Positions 7,511-17,321 of a stretch of 64,000 nt of DNA are shown piece by piece; position 1 is the first letter of the stretch; each line of letters begins with the position of its first letter. The DNA is from Clostridium_AM sp963780135 (GTDB taxonomy: Bacteria; Bacillota; Clostridia; Clostridiales; Clostridiaceae), in NCBI GenBank assembly GCA_963780135.1, contig CAWAAR010000001.1, forward strand, positions 186,001 through 250,000, written 5' to 3'. The notes under the pieces are model-generated. The model saw only the letters and a program-made list of their open reading frames with translations. It did no database searches and had not been told where the DNA came from. Made by a program: the position numbers and the translations under genes.

Positions 7511-8569
7511 ATGATTTGTGCACTTATTATGGCTGGTGGAAAAGGTAATCGTTTTTGGCCTCTTTCTACAGAAAAAAAACCTAAGCAATTTTTGAAATTG
7601 TTAGGCGAAAAAACTATGCTTAGAATTACGTTTGAAAGAATACAGAACTTAATTCCAAACGAGAGAATCTTTATTGTTACTTCTAATCAATATACTAAAT
7701 TAGTAAAAAATGAAATTCCTGAGCTACCTTCAAAGAATATAATAGTCGAACCATTAAGTAAAAATACAGCTCCCTGCATAACTCTTTCTGCACTTACAAT
7801 TAAACAATATTATGAAGATTCTACATTAGTAGTTTTACCTTCAGATCATTTTATACAAAACACTGAAGAGTTTATAAGTACTTTGAAAGTAGCAGAAAAA
7901 TTTATAGAAAAAAACGAAGATTCTGTTATTACTATTGGTGTTAAACCAAACAGACTAGAAACTGAATACGGATATATAAAGTGCAGTAATGACTATATTG
8001 ATATAGATAACAAAAAAGTTCTAAAGGTTAACAAATTTATTGAAAAGCCAAATATAGATAAAGCTAAAAAATATTTAAAAAGCGATAAATATTTATGGAA
8101 TTGTGGAATTTTTGTTTGGAAAATTAAAACTATATTAAAATTGGCTGAAAAATATACAAAGGACACTTTTGATAAATTAACTGAAATTGAAAATGATGCA
8201 AATAATAATGCAAATTCAATTTTAGAAAAAAATTATAAGGAAATAAAAAGTATATCCATTGATTATGCAATTATGGAAAATATAACAAATATTTACACTA
8301 TACCCTGTGCTTTTCAATGGGATGATTTAGGGAACTGGACAAGTATCGAGAGGTATAGAAATAAAGATACTAAAGAAAATGTAACAAATGAAAATAGTAT
8401 TATGTATAAATCTAAAAGAAACATTGTGCTAACTAAAAAGAGAGCCTTGCTTAATAATGTAGAAAATTTGATTGTAGTTGAAACAGAAGACTATATTCTT
8501 GTTTCTTCAAAAGAAAAAGAATGCGAAATAAAAATAGCAAAACAATTAATTAACCAAGGATTTATTTAA
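7511..8569 (+). CDS. manC: Mannose-1-phosphate guanylyltransferase
   Basis: The 352-residue protein makes GDP-mannose from mannose-1-phosphate and GTP in the cytoplasm. It opens with the nucleotidyltransferase signature MAGGKGNRFWPLS followed by KPKQFLKLLG. Later come VLPSDHFI, EKPN and YLWNCGIFVWK, all standard for GMP/ManC enzymes. The length fits the single-domain form without the phosphomannose-isomerase part. Its position as first gene after the riboswitch suggests that c-di-GMP controls precursor supply. The start ATG follows a GGGG-containing site about 10 bases upstream. Confidence 0.92.
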   Translation: MICALIMAGGKGNRFWPLSTEKKPKQFLKLLGEKTMLRITFERIQNLIPNERIFIVTSNQYTKLVKNEIPELPSKNIIVEPLSKNTAPCITLSALTIKQYYEDSTLVVLPSDHFIQNTEEFISTLKVAEKFIEKNEDSVITIGVKPNRLETEYGYIKCSNDYIDIDNKKVLKVNKFIEKPNIDKAKKYLKSDKYLWNCGIFVWKIKTILKLAEKYTKDTFDKLTEIENDANNNANSILEKNYKEIKSISIDYAIMENITNIYTIPCAFQWDDLGNWTSIERYRNKDTKENVTNENSIMYKSKRNIVLTKKRALLNNVENLIVVETEDYILVSSKEKECEIKIAKQLINQGFI

Positions 8570-8662
8570 AAACTGAAAATAGTATTATTACAAACAACTA
8601 CTTGTTATAAAGGATTATCTATTCTTTTTGTTTAAATATGCAATATTTAGGAGTTTTATATA

Positions 8663-10228
8663 ATGAATGACATTCGAAATAATTTTAAAATTACATATGA
8701 ATTTCCAGAACCAAGAAAAAAAGATGTTATTTCTATATTTTTAATTATATTTGTATGTGAATTAGTTTTAGGAATATATTTGGGATACTTTAAGGAAATA
8801 GTTTTGAATGATGCTTTAAGTAGAACTGCTAATTCTTTTTATGTTTTATTTGTTAAACCGAGAAGATTTGCTTCAATTGGACTTGTTTGGAATCCACTGC
8901 CAAGTATATTGCAATTACCATTAGTTGCATTATCAAGGTTTTGGAGACCTATAGTATCTAATGAAATAGCAGGGAGTATTATTACAGCGTTATTTGCAGC
9001 ACTAAGTGGTAGTTATATATATAAAGTTTTTATCAGACTAAACATATCAAAACTTCATAGCATTATTTTAATAGTTTTGTATATAACAAATCCTTTTATA
9101 TATTTTTATGGCTCCAATGGAATGAGTGAAATAATATTTTTCTTTACTATTATTTATATTGTTTTGTGTTTAACTTTATGGATTAAGGAAGGAACTGCAA
9201 ATTATATTATCAAAATGGCTTTTGCACTAGCTATGGCATTTTTTTGTAGATATGAGTCAATACCTTTTGCATTGGCGTTGGGCATAAGCGTTATATTAAT
9301 TATTTTTTTTACTAAGAGAGAAAAAAAATTTATTTATAACAATAGTCTTAAAGAAAAATATTTTTATGCAGAAAGTAGTATGGTAATTTTATACACCCCT
9401 CTTGTATATTCAATAATGCTATGGATATTATTTAGTTGGGTTATAAGTGGAAATCCTTTATATTTTTTAAATTCATCATATTCAAATACAGCACAAAGCC
9501 AATATGCAGTGTCTGTTACAAGTTTTGCTTATGCATTAAAATATGTTTTTGAAAAGTGTATACCATTTATCCCATTATTTATTGGAATTATAATAATAAG
9601 AATTAAAAACAAAAGGTTATTAAAAATTGATTTTTTAATATTAGCATTAATGGTGTCAACCATGATATTTTTTCATTTTGTAATGCTCATCAAAGGAAAT
9701 TCTTATGGATGGTTAAGATTTTTTTCCTATTCTTTACCTATATGTTTTGCATGGGTACCTTATGAACTATCACAGATAAATATCAAGCATAGAAAGTTTG
9801 AATTTACTACATTGGTCGTTTCTTTATTGCTATCGTCAATTTTAACTGGAACAACCTTATCAAACCCTAATCTTTCAATAGAGGAACATAACTTAATTAT
9901 ATCAAATGAGAGTCATAGGATTGCCAACTATATAAATGATGAATTAAGTGATGAAATTATACTGACAGATTCTTTCCTAACATCAGGAATAATAGTAGAC
10001 ATAAAAAATATTAATAACATTGTAACAAGTAGCAGCTTGAATTTCAAAGAAGCTGTAAAAAATCCATGGAAATATGAAATTGGATACATATTAGTTCCAG
10101 ACAAATCAGGCATTGGTAAGCTAGATGCTATTAATTCTGCATATCCTAATTTATACCAGAACGGCGAAGAATGGTGTACATTGATAGAAGAATTTGATGG
10201 GTACAAGCTATTTAAAGTGAATTATTAA
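8663..10228 (+). CDS. Polytopic membrane glycosyltransferase, GT39/ArnT-like
   Basis: A 521-residue integral membrane protein with about ten hydrophobic segments and a soluble C-terminal tail of about 100 residues. Its first outer loop carries LNDALSRTANSFYVLF, comparable to the acidic-residue loop of GT39/GT83 lipid-linked sugar transferases; VWNPLPSILQLPL follows. Such enzymes use polyprenyl-phosphate sugars as donors outside the membrane, fitting the downstream GT2-GtrA gene that probably makes such a donor. Exact acceptor unknown. It lies 93 bases after manC and 33 bases before the next start. A non-catalytic membrane role cannot be excluded. Confidence 0.65.
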   Translation: MNDIRNNFKITYEFPEPRKKDVISIFLIIFVCELVLGIYLGYFKEIVLNDALSRTANSFYVLFVKPRRFASIGLVWNPLPSILQLPLVALSRFWRPIVSNEIAGSIITALFAALSGSYIYKVFIRLNISKLHSIILIVLYITNPFIYFYGSNGMSEIIFFFTIIYIVLCLTLWIKEGTANYIIKMAFALAMAFFCRYESIPFALALGISVILIIFFTKREKKFIYNNSLKEKYFYAESSMVILYTPLVYSIMLWILFSWVISGNPLYFLNSSYSNTAQSQYAVSVTSFAYALKYVFEKCIPFIPLFIGIIIIRIKNKRLLKIDFLILALMVSTMIFFHFVMLIKGNSYGWLRFFSYSLPICFAWVPYELSQINIKHRKFEFTTLVVSLLLSSILTGTTLSNPNLSIEEHNLIISNESHRIANYINDELSDEIILTDSFLTSGIIVDIKNINNIVTSSSLNFKEAVKNPWKYEIGYILVPDKSGIGKLDAINSAYPNLYQNGEEWCTLIEEFDGYKLFKVNY

Positions 10229-10261
10229 TGCTTTATTAAGAAAGATTAGGAGGTGAATTTA

Positions 10262-11383
10262 ATGCTATCAGTAGTTGTTCCAGTATATAATGAGCAAAAC
10301 AATATTGAAGAATTAGTCAGACGAATAGAAAAAGCTTTAATGAATATAGAATATGAAATTATATTTATAGATGACAGCATAGATAATACTCTTGAAATAA
10401 TAAAAAGCATAGCAATTAAAGATGAGAAAGTGAAGTTTAAGCATAGAGAAAATAGAGAGGGACTTTCTTCAGCAGTAATTAAAGGTTTTGATATTGCAAG
10501 GGGTGACATAATTGCAGTAATGGATGGAGATTTACAACATCCACCAGAAATATTATATGAAATGATAGAAGTTATATATAAAGGCGCAGATATTGTAATT
10601 CCAAGTAGATTTATGCCTGGCGGAAATGATGGAGGATTAAATTTATTTAGAAGATTAATTTCAGCCGGAGCAAGATATATAGCAAAAATTTTATTAAAAA
10701 AAACAAGAAAATTTTCAGATCCTACAAGTGGAATTTTTATGCTTAAAAGAACAGTAATTAAAGATAAAAAGCTTTGTGCAATAGGATGGAAAATATTAAT
10801 GGAAATATTGGTTATAGGTGAATATGAAAATTCAATTGAAATTCCTTATAAATTTTGCAATAGGAATTTTGGAAAATCAAAGATGTCATTAAAAGTTCAA
10901 ATAGATTATATAATTCATTTGTTGAACTTAATAAATAGAAGCAAAGAAGATAAACGATTTTATTGTTTTTGTATAATTGGTTTGTTAGGAATTTTGGTTG
11001 ATATGAGCGTATTTTCATTAATAGGTATTACATTTCCAATTATCACTGTGAAAATTGCTGCAATTATATCAGCATCAGTAGCAATTATATCAAATTATAG
11101 TTTAAACAACATAATTACATGGGGAGATAAAATTGAGAATGGAATAAAAATTCAAAAAAAGCTATTTGATTTAAAATTCATTAAATATGTACTAGTCTGT
11201 TTCGCAGGGATTTTTATAAAATTTATTTCTTTACTAATTTTTTATAACATATTTAAACTTAATAAATACACAGGAAATTTTATTGGGATTTTTTGTGCTA
11301 GTTTTTCTAATTATTATATGAGTAAATTTTATGTTTTTGAAGCCAATGAATATAAAAAAATAAAATACAAGGGATCAGTATAA
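10262..11383 (+). CDS. Polyprenyl-phosphate glycosyltransferase: GT2 (DPMS-like) fused to GtrA domain
   Basis: An upstream in-frame GTG overlaps the AGGAGG site (10248-10253), so the ATG at 10262 is the true start, giving 373 residues. Residues 1-220 are a GT2 domain beginning LSVVVPVYNEQNNIEELV with the metal-binding DGDLQHPPE and the FGKSKM signature of dolichyl-phosphate-mannose-synthase-like enzymes. Residues about 240-370 form a four-helix GtrA domain (FCIIGLLGILVDMSVFSLIG). Such proteins transfer sugar from a nucleotide donor (here plausibly GDP-mannose) to a polyprenyl phosphate and help flip it. The operon position next to manC supports mannose as the sugar; that is inference. Confidence 0.85.
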   Translation: MLSVVVPVYNEQNNIEELVRRIEKALMNIEYEIIFIDDSIDNTLEIIKSIAIKDEKVKFKHRENREGLSSAVIKGFDIARGDIIAVMDGDLQHPPEILYEMIEVIYKGADIVIPSRFMPGGNDGGLNLFRRLISAGARYIAKILLKKTRKFSDPTSGIFMLKRTVIKDKKLCAIGWKILMEILVIGEYENSIEIPYKFCNRNFGKSKMSLKVQIDYIIHLLNLINRSKEDKRFYCFCIIGLLGILVDMSVFSLIGITFPIITVKIAAIISASVAIISNYSLNNIITWGDKIENGIKIQKKLFDLKFIKYVLVCFAGIFIKFISLLIFYNIFKLNKYTGNFIGIFCASFSNYYMSKFYVFEANEYKKIKYKGSV

Positions 11384-11421
11384 AACTTATTTAATGCATA
11401 GAGAGTGAGTGTTTTATTAAT

Positions 11422-13650
11422 ATGGAAGATGGTACAAGCAGGATAGGTGAAAGTCTTTTAAAATTGGGATACATTTCTAAAAAGCAATTAGAAATTGCCT
11501 TAAAAATACAAGAAAAAAGCAATAAACTTATAGGAAATATATTAGTTGAAAATGGATTTATATCTGAGCAGCAACTAGCAGAATATATTACAAACAGACA
11601 ATTTTCAAAAATCGGTGAATATCTAATTTATGTAAAAGCTATAACTTCCGAACAACTGAAAAAAGCTATAAAGTATCAAGAAATGAATGGTGGAAGACTA
11701 GGAAATATTTTAGTTTTGTTAGGCTTTACTACTCAAGATGTATTAGATAATTATTTGAATTCAAATTCTAAAAATAAACTTCCAATAGGAAAAATACTTG
11801 TAGAAAACAATGAAATAACAAATGAACAACTTGCGAAAGCACTTGATTTACAGAAAAAGAGTGGAGGAAGATTAGGTGATATATTATTATTTTTAGGATT
11901 TATAAAACCTGAAAGATTATATAGATATTTAGCAACACAAAATAATGTTGGTAGGGTTGGGAAAAATTTTGATGTGAATATTTCTAAAAGATTACCTTAT
12001 GAGCTGGCGGTTAAATATAATGCTATAATAGTAACTTTAAGAAATGATTGTTATGTTATTGCTGTAAAAGAATTATTAAATGAGGAAGAGTTAAAAAAAA
12101 TTGAAGGTTATCTAAATAAAGCAGTTGAGCAAGTATTAGCTACAATGCTAGAAATAGATAATTTTTGGAATATAGTTTATAGACAAAAGCAAAATGAAGA
12201 AAGTGTATTTAAATTATATGATGATCAACCAGAAAATTCAGCTATCGTAACATTTTCTAAATCTCAATTAATAGTATTAATAATAATTTGTATAGTTATA
12301 TTATTATCTATGCTAATTAATTGTAAAGCAACATTCCTTTCAATAAATTTGTTTTTTCAAAGCATATATGCTTTTATGACAGTTTTAAAATTATATATAG
12401 TTTTAAAAGGTTCGTATAAAGATAAACAATTACATTTTACTGAAGAAGAAATAGAAGCCATAGATGAAAAAGAACTGCCTGTATATACTATATTAATACC
12501 TGTTTACAAAGAAAAAGAAGTAATTCAAACACTAATTAAAAATATACAAAATATTGATTATCCTCAGTATAAATTAGATGTTTGTATATTACTTGAAGAA
12601 GATGACGATGAAACTATAAATGCTATAAAAATAATGAACCTTCCAGAATACTATTCAATAATTATAGTACCTAAAAGTATTCCTAAAACAAAGCCTAAAG
12701 CCTGTAATTATGGACTTATTAGAGCAAGAGGAAAGTATGTAGTAATATATGATGCTGAAGATAGACCTGAATCAGATCAATTAAAAAAGGTTTACTTATC
12801 ATTTAAAAATCTACCTAAAAATTATGTTTGTATTCAAAGTAAACTTAATTATTTTAATAGTAATCAAAATTTCTTAACACGGCTATTTACTCAAGAGTAT
12901 AGTATGTGGTTTGAGCTTCTTTTAGTTGGGATAATGCAAATTAAAACTCCTATACCACTTGGAGGAACTTCAAATCATTTTAAAATTGAATTTTTAAAAG
13001 AAGTTGGTGCATGGGATCCCTTTAATGTTACTGAAGATGCCGATTTAGGGGTAAGATTATTTAAAAAGGGTTACAATACAGCTGTTGTAGATTCTCGTAC
13101 ATGGGAGGAAGCAAATTCAGATTTACCAAATTGGATAAGACAACGTTCGAGATGGATAAAAGGATATATGCAAACATGGTTTGTTCATATGAGGCATCCC
13201 ATAAAATTATATAAATCATTAGGACTAAAAGGGTTCATAGGCTATCAGGCCATGATATTAGGAACACCATTACTTCCACTTATTAATCCTATATTTTGGT
13301 TAATGTTAATACTGTGGTATACAACTAAAGCTAGTTGGATAAGCTCCATGTTCCCAGATGCATTCTATTATATAGCAGCTTTTCAGTTATTTTTCGGAAA
13401 TTTTATGTTTACATATACTAATGGGGTTGGAATGTATTGGGTTATAAGAGATTGTTCTCTAAAAAAAGGACAACCTTTTTCATATAGGTTAGTCAAATAT
13501 GCACTACTATCGCCCATATACTGGATATTAATGAGTGTAGCAGCCTATAAGGCCTTAATACAGTTAATTGTTAAGCCATTTTATTGGGAAAAAACCAATC
13601 ATGGTTTAACAGAAATAAGAGAAAAAAATTGTAGTTCTTTTGATATATAA
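11422..13650 (+). CDS. MshEN-array GT2 glycosyltransferase (cellulose-synthase-like, predicted c-di-GMP-activated)
   Basis: A 742-residue protein. Residues 7-172 contain six half-repeats of the form R-[IL]-G-x-x-L-L-x-x-G-x-[IT]-x-x-x-x-L-x-x-A-L-x-x-Q (for example RIGESLLKLGYISKKQLEIA), which pair into three MshEN-type c-di-GMP-binding units. A GspE-N-like region follows to about 255 and a membrane hairpin at 280-330. The GT2 domain begins VYTILIPVYKEKE near 354, with DAED at 444-447, TED at 537-539 and QRSRW at 574-578, the marks of cellulose-synthase-type transferases. C-terminal membrane helices follow. E. coli NfrB combines the same domains in the opposite order. It probably makes the polymer with the downstream BcsB-like partner. 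Confidence 0.85.
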   Translation: MEDGTSRIGESLLKLGYISKKQLEIALKIQEKSNKLIGNILVENGFISEQQLAEYITNRQFSKIGEYLIYVKAITSEQLKKAIKYQEMNGGRLGNILVLLGFTTQDVLDNYLNSNSKNKLPIGKILVENNEITNEQLAKALDLQKKSGGRLGDILLFLGFIKPERLYRYLATQNNVGRVGKNFDVNISKRLPYELAVKYNAIIVTLRNDCYVIAVKELLNEEELKKIEGYLNKAVEQVLATMLEIDNFWNIVYRQKQNEESVFKLYDDQPENSAIVTFSKSQLIVLIIICIVILLSMLINCKATFLSINLFFQSIYAFMTVLKLYIVLKGSYKDKQLHFTEEEIEAIDEKELPVYTILIPVYKEKEVIQTLIKNIQNIDYPQYKLDVCILLEEDDDETINAIKIMNLPEYYSIIIVPKSIPKTKPKACNYGLIRARGKYVVIYDAEDRPESDQLKKVYLSFKNLPKNYVCIQSKLNYFNSNQNFLTRLFTQEYSMWFELLLVGIMQIKTPIPLGGTSNHFKIEFLKEVGAWDPFNVTEDADLGVRLFKKGYNTAVVDSRTWEEANSDLPNWIRQRSRWIKGYMQTWFVHMRHPIKLYKSLGLKGFIGYQAMILGTPLLPLINPIFWLMLILWYTTKASWISSMFPDAFYYIAAFQLFFGNFMFTYTNGVGMYWVIRDCSLKKGQPFSYRLVKYALLSPIYWILMSVAAYKALIQLIVKPFYWEKTNHGLTEIREKNCSSFDI

Positions 13651-13731
13651 ATGTTCAATATCTTATATTGAGTAAATCAAAAATTTTATAACTGCATAGA
13701 AATTATGACTATAGATTTTTGGAGGTACAAG

Positions 13732-15927
13732 ATGTATAAAAATTTTAAATTTAAAATTAAATTCATAATTATACTTTTAATAGTTATTTTAGCAATTCCA
13801 TTTAGTAGTGTTTTCGCAGAAGAAAATAATAATTTAGGTGCAAGTTATGATATTCAAATATTTAAAGAAGATCAAAAATTGAGTCTGCCTAAAAATGTAG
13901 GTTCATATTGGTTTACAATACCTAAAGGCTTTGACATTGGAGATGATTGTTATGTTCAGCTGCATTTTACTTTTTCAAGCACTTTAATTAGCAGTCGTTC
14001 TAATATCGGCATACTTATTAATGACTATCCAGTTGAAACTCAGTGGACTTATGATATTCAAAAGGCCACATCAGGTTGGTGGAATGTAAAAATTCCAACT
14101 TCTAAATTAAAAATAGATAGCATTAATCAAATTAAGTTTCAAAGCAATCAAAGATCAATAGAAGGCGATTGTGCTGACATTGATAATTCAAGCAACTGGG
14201 TTGTTTTTCATAAGGATTCAAAATTACATGTAACAGTAAATAAATATCCTGATGCTATATTATCAAATTTTCACTTAATATACTATGATAATTTTTTAAA
14301 GAATAATGTATTATCTACTGATTTTATAGTACCTAAAACTATAGATAATAATTCTATAGCTGCATTATTAAAAGTATGTTCTTCCATTGGAAAGATGTCT
14401 AGAGATAAAGATAATATAGATTATGATGTGCTTAAGGAAGGTGATAAAGAAACTGAAAAAAACAAAGTATTTGTGGGGTTATACTCTGCTTTTACTAATA
14501 TTAATAATTTACTTACTTTGAAAAATGATAAGTTATCAAAGGATGAAGGATATTTATCTGTATCCCAGAAAAATGGAAATATTTATAATACATTGTTAAC
14601 TGGAGAAAGTAAAGCCGGATTAAATAAAGCAGTAGATTTCATGTCAGATGATAATCTTTTAAAACAAGCTGCATCCGATTCAATAGAAATTAACTCTAAT
14701 TCAAAAAACAATACAAGTGTCAAACAGATTAATACAAATGGAGTATACAAATTTTCAGATTTTGGATATTCCGATGTTAATTTACAAGGTGCTTTTCATC
14801 AAAAATTAGATATGTCTTTTATTCAACCAAAAGGAATACAAAGTCAGAAAGGTTCTTATATTGAGTTAAAGTTTAAACATTCAAAAGTACTGGATTCAGA
14901 TAGGTCTATTATAACAGTATATATAGATGGAATGGCAGTTAACAGTTCAAAATTAACAGTTGCTAATGCAGAAGATGGTACTTTAAAAATAACCATACCT
15001 GAGAATGCATTGAATTTACCAGAAATAAAAGTTTCTATAGAATGTTATAATTATTTAGGAAAGATTGATTGTTCTAAGGACTATTATGATAGTGCATGGA
15101 CTGTTATAAATTCTGATTCTAAGTTATGCTTACTTTCTAAAGAAACAAGTATTCAACCTAATCTGCAAAAATTCCCTTTCTTTTATACAAATTACTCCAA
15201 TAATGATAACCAGGTAGTTATAGGAATGTGGAATACTTCAAATTTATTTAATTTAAAAATAGCATCAATATTATCAACACGTATAGGTCAAAACACTGGT
15301 GAAGTATTTAATTGGGATGTACTCGAAAAAAATGGTGAGCTGACAGATAAGCAGAAAACTATGAATATGCTATTTTTAGGAACCTATGACGATGCAAAAA
15401 TACCAGAAAATATAAAAAAACAATTAGCCATAGTACCTTTAAACAACGGAAGCTTAGATATAAAAAAAGGAATTGATTTAATCCCTGAAGTATTAAAAAA
15501 CAAAGTGTTATTTCAGGTTATAAGATCACCATGGGATACTTCAAAACGTGTTTATGTTATATTATGTGATAATAATATTATTAGTCTTCAGTTATTAGAA
15601 TCTGCACTTAATGATAGAAATATATTATCAAAATTAGATGGACAAGTTACAATAATGGATACTAACAAGAAGATTCAGACAATAAATGTTAAGGAAACTG
15701 AAAGTGTTAAAATCACTAAAACTTTATGGGAACAAATAAAGTACGCTGAATTTAAAACACATCTATCATGGTGGATATTGCTAATTATATCAATAGCTAT
15801 TATGGCAGGTGTTGTAATTGTAATATATTTACACAAAAGTAAAAATGAATTTAAGAAAAAAGGTGAAAAACTAAAAAACGAAGGCGGTTTTTTAAACGAA
15901 GAAAATGAAGAAGAAGATAAGAAATAA
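13732..15927 (+). CDS. BcsB-like extracellular polysaccharide synthase partner
   Basis: The frame opens at 13705, but the ATG at 13732 has GGAGG 7 bases upstream and starts a proper signal peptide (MYKNFKFKIKFIIILLIVIL ending near SSVFAEE), so 731 residues are preferred. Two similar extracellular halves each carry the BcsB pattern: a F.F......S....I.V.IND/IDG jelly-roll with polar strands, then an N-C-x-D or YLGKIDC segment. A single helix near residues 685-708 and a charged KKKGEKLKNEGG tail finish the protein. In cellulose synthases BcsB is the essential partner of the glycosyltransferase, guiding the nascent chain. Here it would be anchored by its C-terminus on the outer face of the membrane. 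Polymer identity is unknown. Confidence 0.82.
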   Translation: MYKNFKFKIKFIIILLIVILAIPFSSVFAEENNNLGASYDIQIFKEDQKLSLPKNVGSYWFTIPKGFDIGDDCYVQLHFTFSSTLISSRSNIGILINDYPVETQWTYDIQKATSGWWNVKIPTSKLKIDSINQIKFQSNQRSIEGDCADIDNSSNWVVFHKDSKLHVTVNKYPDAILSNFHLIYYDNFLKNNVLSTDFIVPKTIDNNSIAALLKVCSSIGKMSRDKDNIDYDVLKEGDKETEKNKVFVGLYSAFTNINNLLTLKNDKLSKDEGYLSVSQKNGNIYNTLLTGESKAGLNKAVDFMSDDNLLKQAASDSIEINSNSKNNTSVKQINTNGVYKFSDFGYSDVNLQGAFHQKLDMSFIQPKGIQSQKGSYIELKFKHSKVLDSDRSIITVYIDGMAVNSSKLTVANAEDGTLKITIPENALNLPEIKVSIECYNYLGKIDCSKDYYDSAWTVINSDSKLCLLSKETSIQPNLQKFPFFYTNYSNNDNQVVIGMWNTSNLFNLKIASILSTRIGQNTGEVFNWDVLEKNGELTDKQKTMNMLFLGTYDDAKIPENIKKQLAIVPLNNGSLDIKKGIDLIPEVLKNKVLFQVIRSPWDTSKRVYVILCDNNIISLQLLESALNDRNILSKLDGQVTIMDTNKKIQTINVKETESVKITKTLWEQIKYAEFKTHLSWWILLIISIAIMAGVVIVIYLHKSKNEFKKKGEKLKNEGGFLNEENEEEDKK

Positions 15928-15991
15928 TACACTTGTGAACTTTCCATATCATACTCAGTTTTAAATAGCATATTGTAATTTTAAAAATTTA

Positions 15992-16135
15992 TTAAAGGAT
16001 TAGAAAATTTATTGTAATTAAACATTCTAATCCTTTAATGTCTCTATGCTGCTGTTGCTGCTGAACTGCAATATTGGTTATTTTTGCAACATCACTTTTT
16101 AATAGATTATCTGTTGGCTGCTTAAACTGTGAAAG
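15992..16135 (-). pseudogene. Possible relic coding fragment
   Basis: A 47-codon minus-strand frame without any start codon reads as protein-like sequence (QPTDNLLKSDVAKITNIAVQ, then a glutamine run and HRDIKGLE). It sits right after the SpoIIE-type phosphatase gene and overlaps the hairpin. It could be the tail of a decayed gene or chance; I do not recognise a family. Confidence 0.2.
15994..16036. terminator. Terminator-like hairpin after the polysaccharide operon
   Basis: AAAGGATTAGAA (15994-16005) and TTCTAATCCTTT (16025-16036) form a 12-base perfect stem. The T-run on either strand is weak, so efficiency is uncertain; it lies between convergent operons. Confidence 0.6.
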
Positions 16136-16148
16136 TTAACTTAGTATA

Positions 16149-17321
16149 TTACACATAATTTATATTTACCTTTTTCCCCAAAATCCTCATCTGATTATAC
16201 AGTTCCCCTACTAATCTTAACTTTATACTTAAATCTGCAGGAAAATCAGGATTCTGGTGTGCTGGATTTATAGCTTTCCCTACCCATAAATTTAAATGAG
16301 TACAATCTTCCATAAGAATTTTAACTAAAGCAGACACTCCATCTTTTCCATCACAATCTATATATCCCCTATTCTCAGATGAAGGATCTAAATATTTTTT
16401 TATTCTTTCTATAGCCATACTTAAAGTTAAAACCCCCTCTGTTATTAAATCTATTCCATCCATACTAGCTGTAGGAGGAATATCTTTATTTAAAAAATCC
16501 AAATTAACTTTAAGCTTTCTATTAAGTTCTCTTTCTGCAATATTAGCAGCTGTTCCTCCACATATGATTTTTTTGCCTTGACTTTTCATAAAATCTTTTA
16601 TCACAATACTATCCATTTCTTTATTTTGGGGAGGTCCAGTAAATATATTTACTGGAGACGGGTTTCTTATTTTAATAGAAACCACAGTAGTATCGTCACC
16701 AGGTTTACAGCAGTATAAATCCCAACAGGCCTCAAGCAAATCCTTAGCTATTATCTGTGCACTTAAATCATTAATAGTCCTTTTCTTAAGATAAGCTTCT
16801 ACATCCTTCCACTGCCATCCTAAATTTAATATTTCTCCAATGCCAGCATGTATTACTCCATCACTTACTACAGTAATAACATCGCCTTCTTCTAAATTTA
16901 AATTACTTTCCCTTATAATTTTTCCATTTATAACAACTTCTTTTTTATTTATATTCATACTCTCACCATTTCTCATATTGAAAATAGGTGGATTGTCATA
17001 TTCTGCAATGTATGCCTGTCCATCATTATAAATTTTAATTAAAGTAAAAGTAGAATATGCAATATTCCTAACTTTACATACTGGCAAAGTATTAGCTATA
17101 GTATCTACAGTTTCATATATATCCGCACCTTCTTTAAGCATAGTACCTGCAATTTTAGAAGTTAAAGTGGCAAGAATATTAGCTTTAACACCACTTCCAA
17201 GACCATCTGCTAGTACAATTATTGTACAGTCTTCTAGTCTTATGACATTTACCATATCCCCTGCCAGCTCTTCTCCATGTTTTATTAATGTACCGTGAGC
17301 TACTTCTGTAAAAAACTCCAT
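16149..17321 (-). CDS. SpoIIE-type (PP2C) serine phosphatase of the H2-sensor operon
   Basis: A 390-residue cytoplasmic protein. Its first 210 residues form a PP2C/SpoIIE phosphatase domain with the metal-binding LADGLGSGVKAN near residue 37, VVSDGVIHAGIG and GDDTTVVSIKI. A second domain of about 150 residues (NIFTGPPQNKE... IICGGTAANIAERELNR) is of a kind seen attached to such phosphatases in clostridia, function unclear. The start codon overlaps the stop of the upstream hydrogenase-like sensor gene by one base, so the two are translationally coupled. It is probably the output module: it would dephosphorylate a regulator protein in response to the sensor. The target is not in the window. Confidence 0.8.
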   Translation of the reverse strand: MEFFTEVAHGTLIKHGEELAGDMVNVIRLEDCTIIVLADGLGSGVKANILATLTSKIAGTMLKEGADIYETVDTIANTLPVCKVRNIAYSTFTLIKIYNDGQAYIAEYDNPPIFNMRNGESMNINKKEVVINGKIIRESNLNLEEGDVITVVSDGVIHAGIGEILNLGWQWKDVEAYLKKRTINDLSAQIIAKDLLEACWDLYCCKPGDDTTVVSIKIRNPSPVNIFTGPPQNKEMDSIVIKDFMKSQGKKIICGGTAANIAERELNRKLKVNLDFLNKDIPPTASMDGIDLITEGVLTLSMAIERIKKYLDPSSENRGYIDCDGKDGVSALVKILMEDCTHLNLWVGKAINPAHQNPDFPADLSIKLRLVGELYNQMRILGKKVNINYV

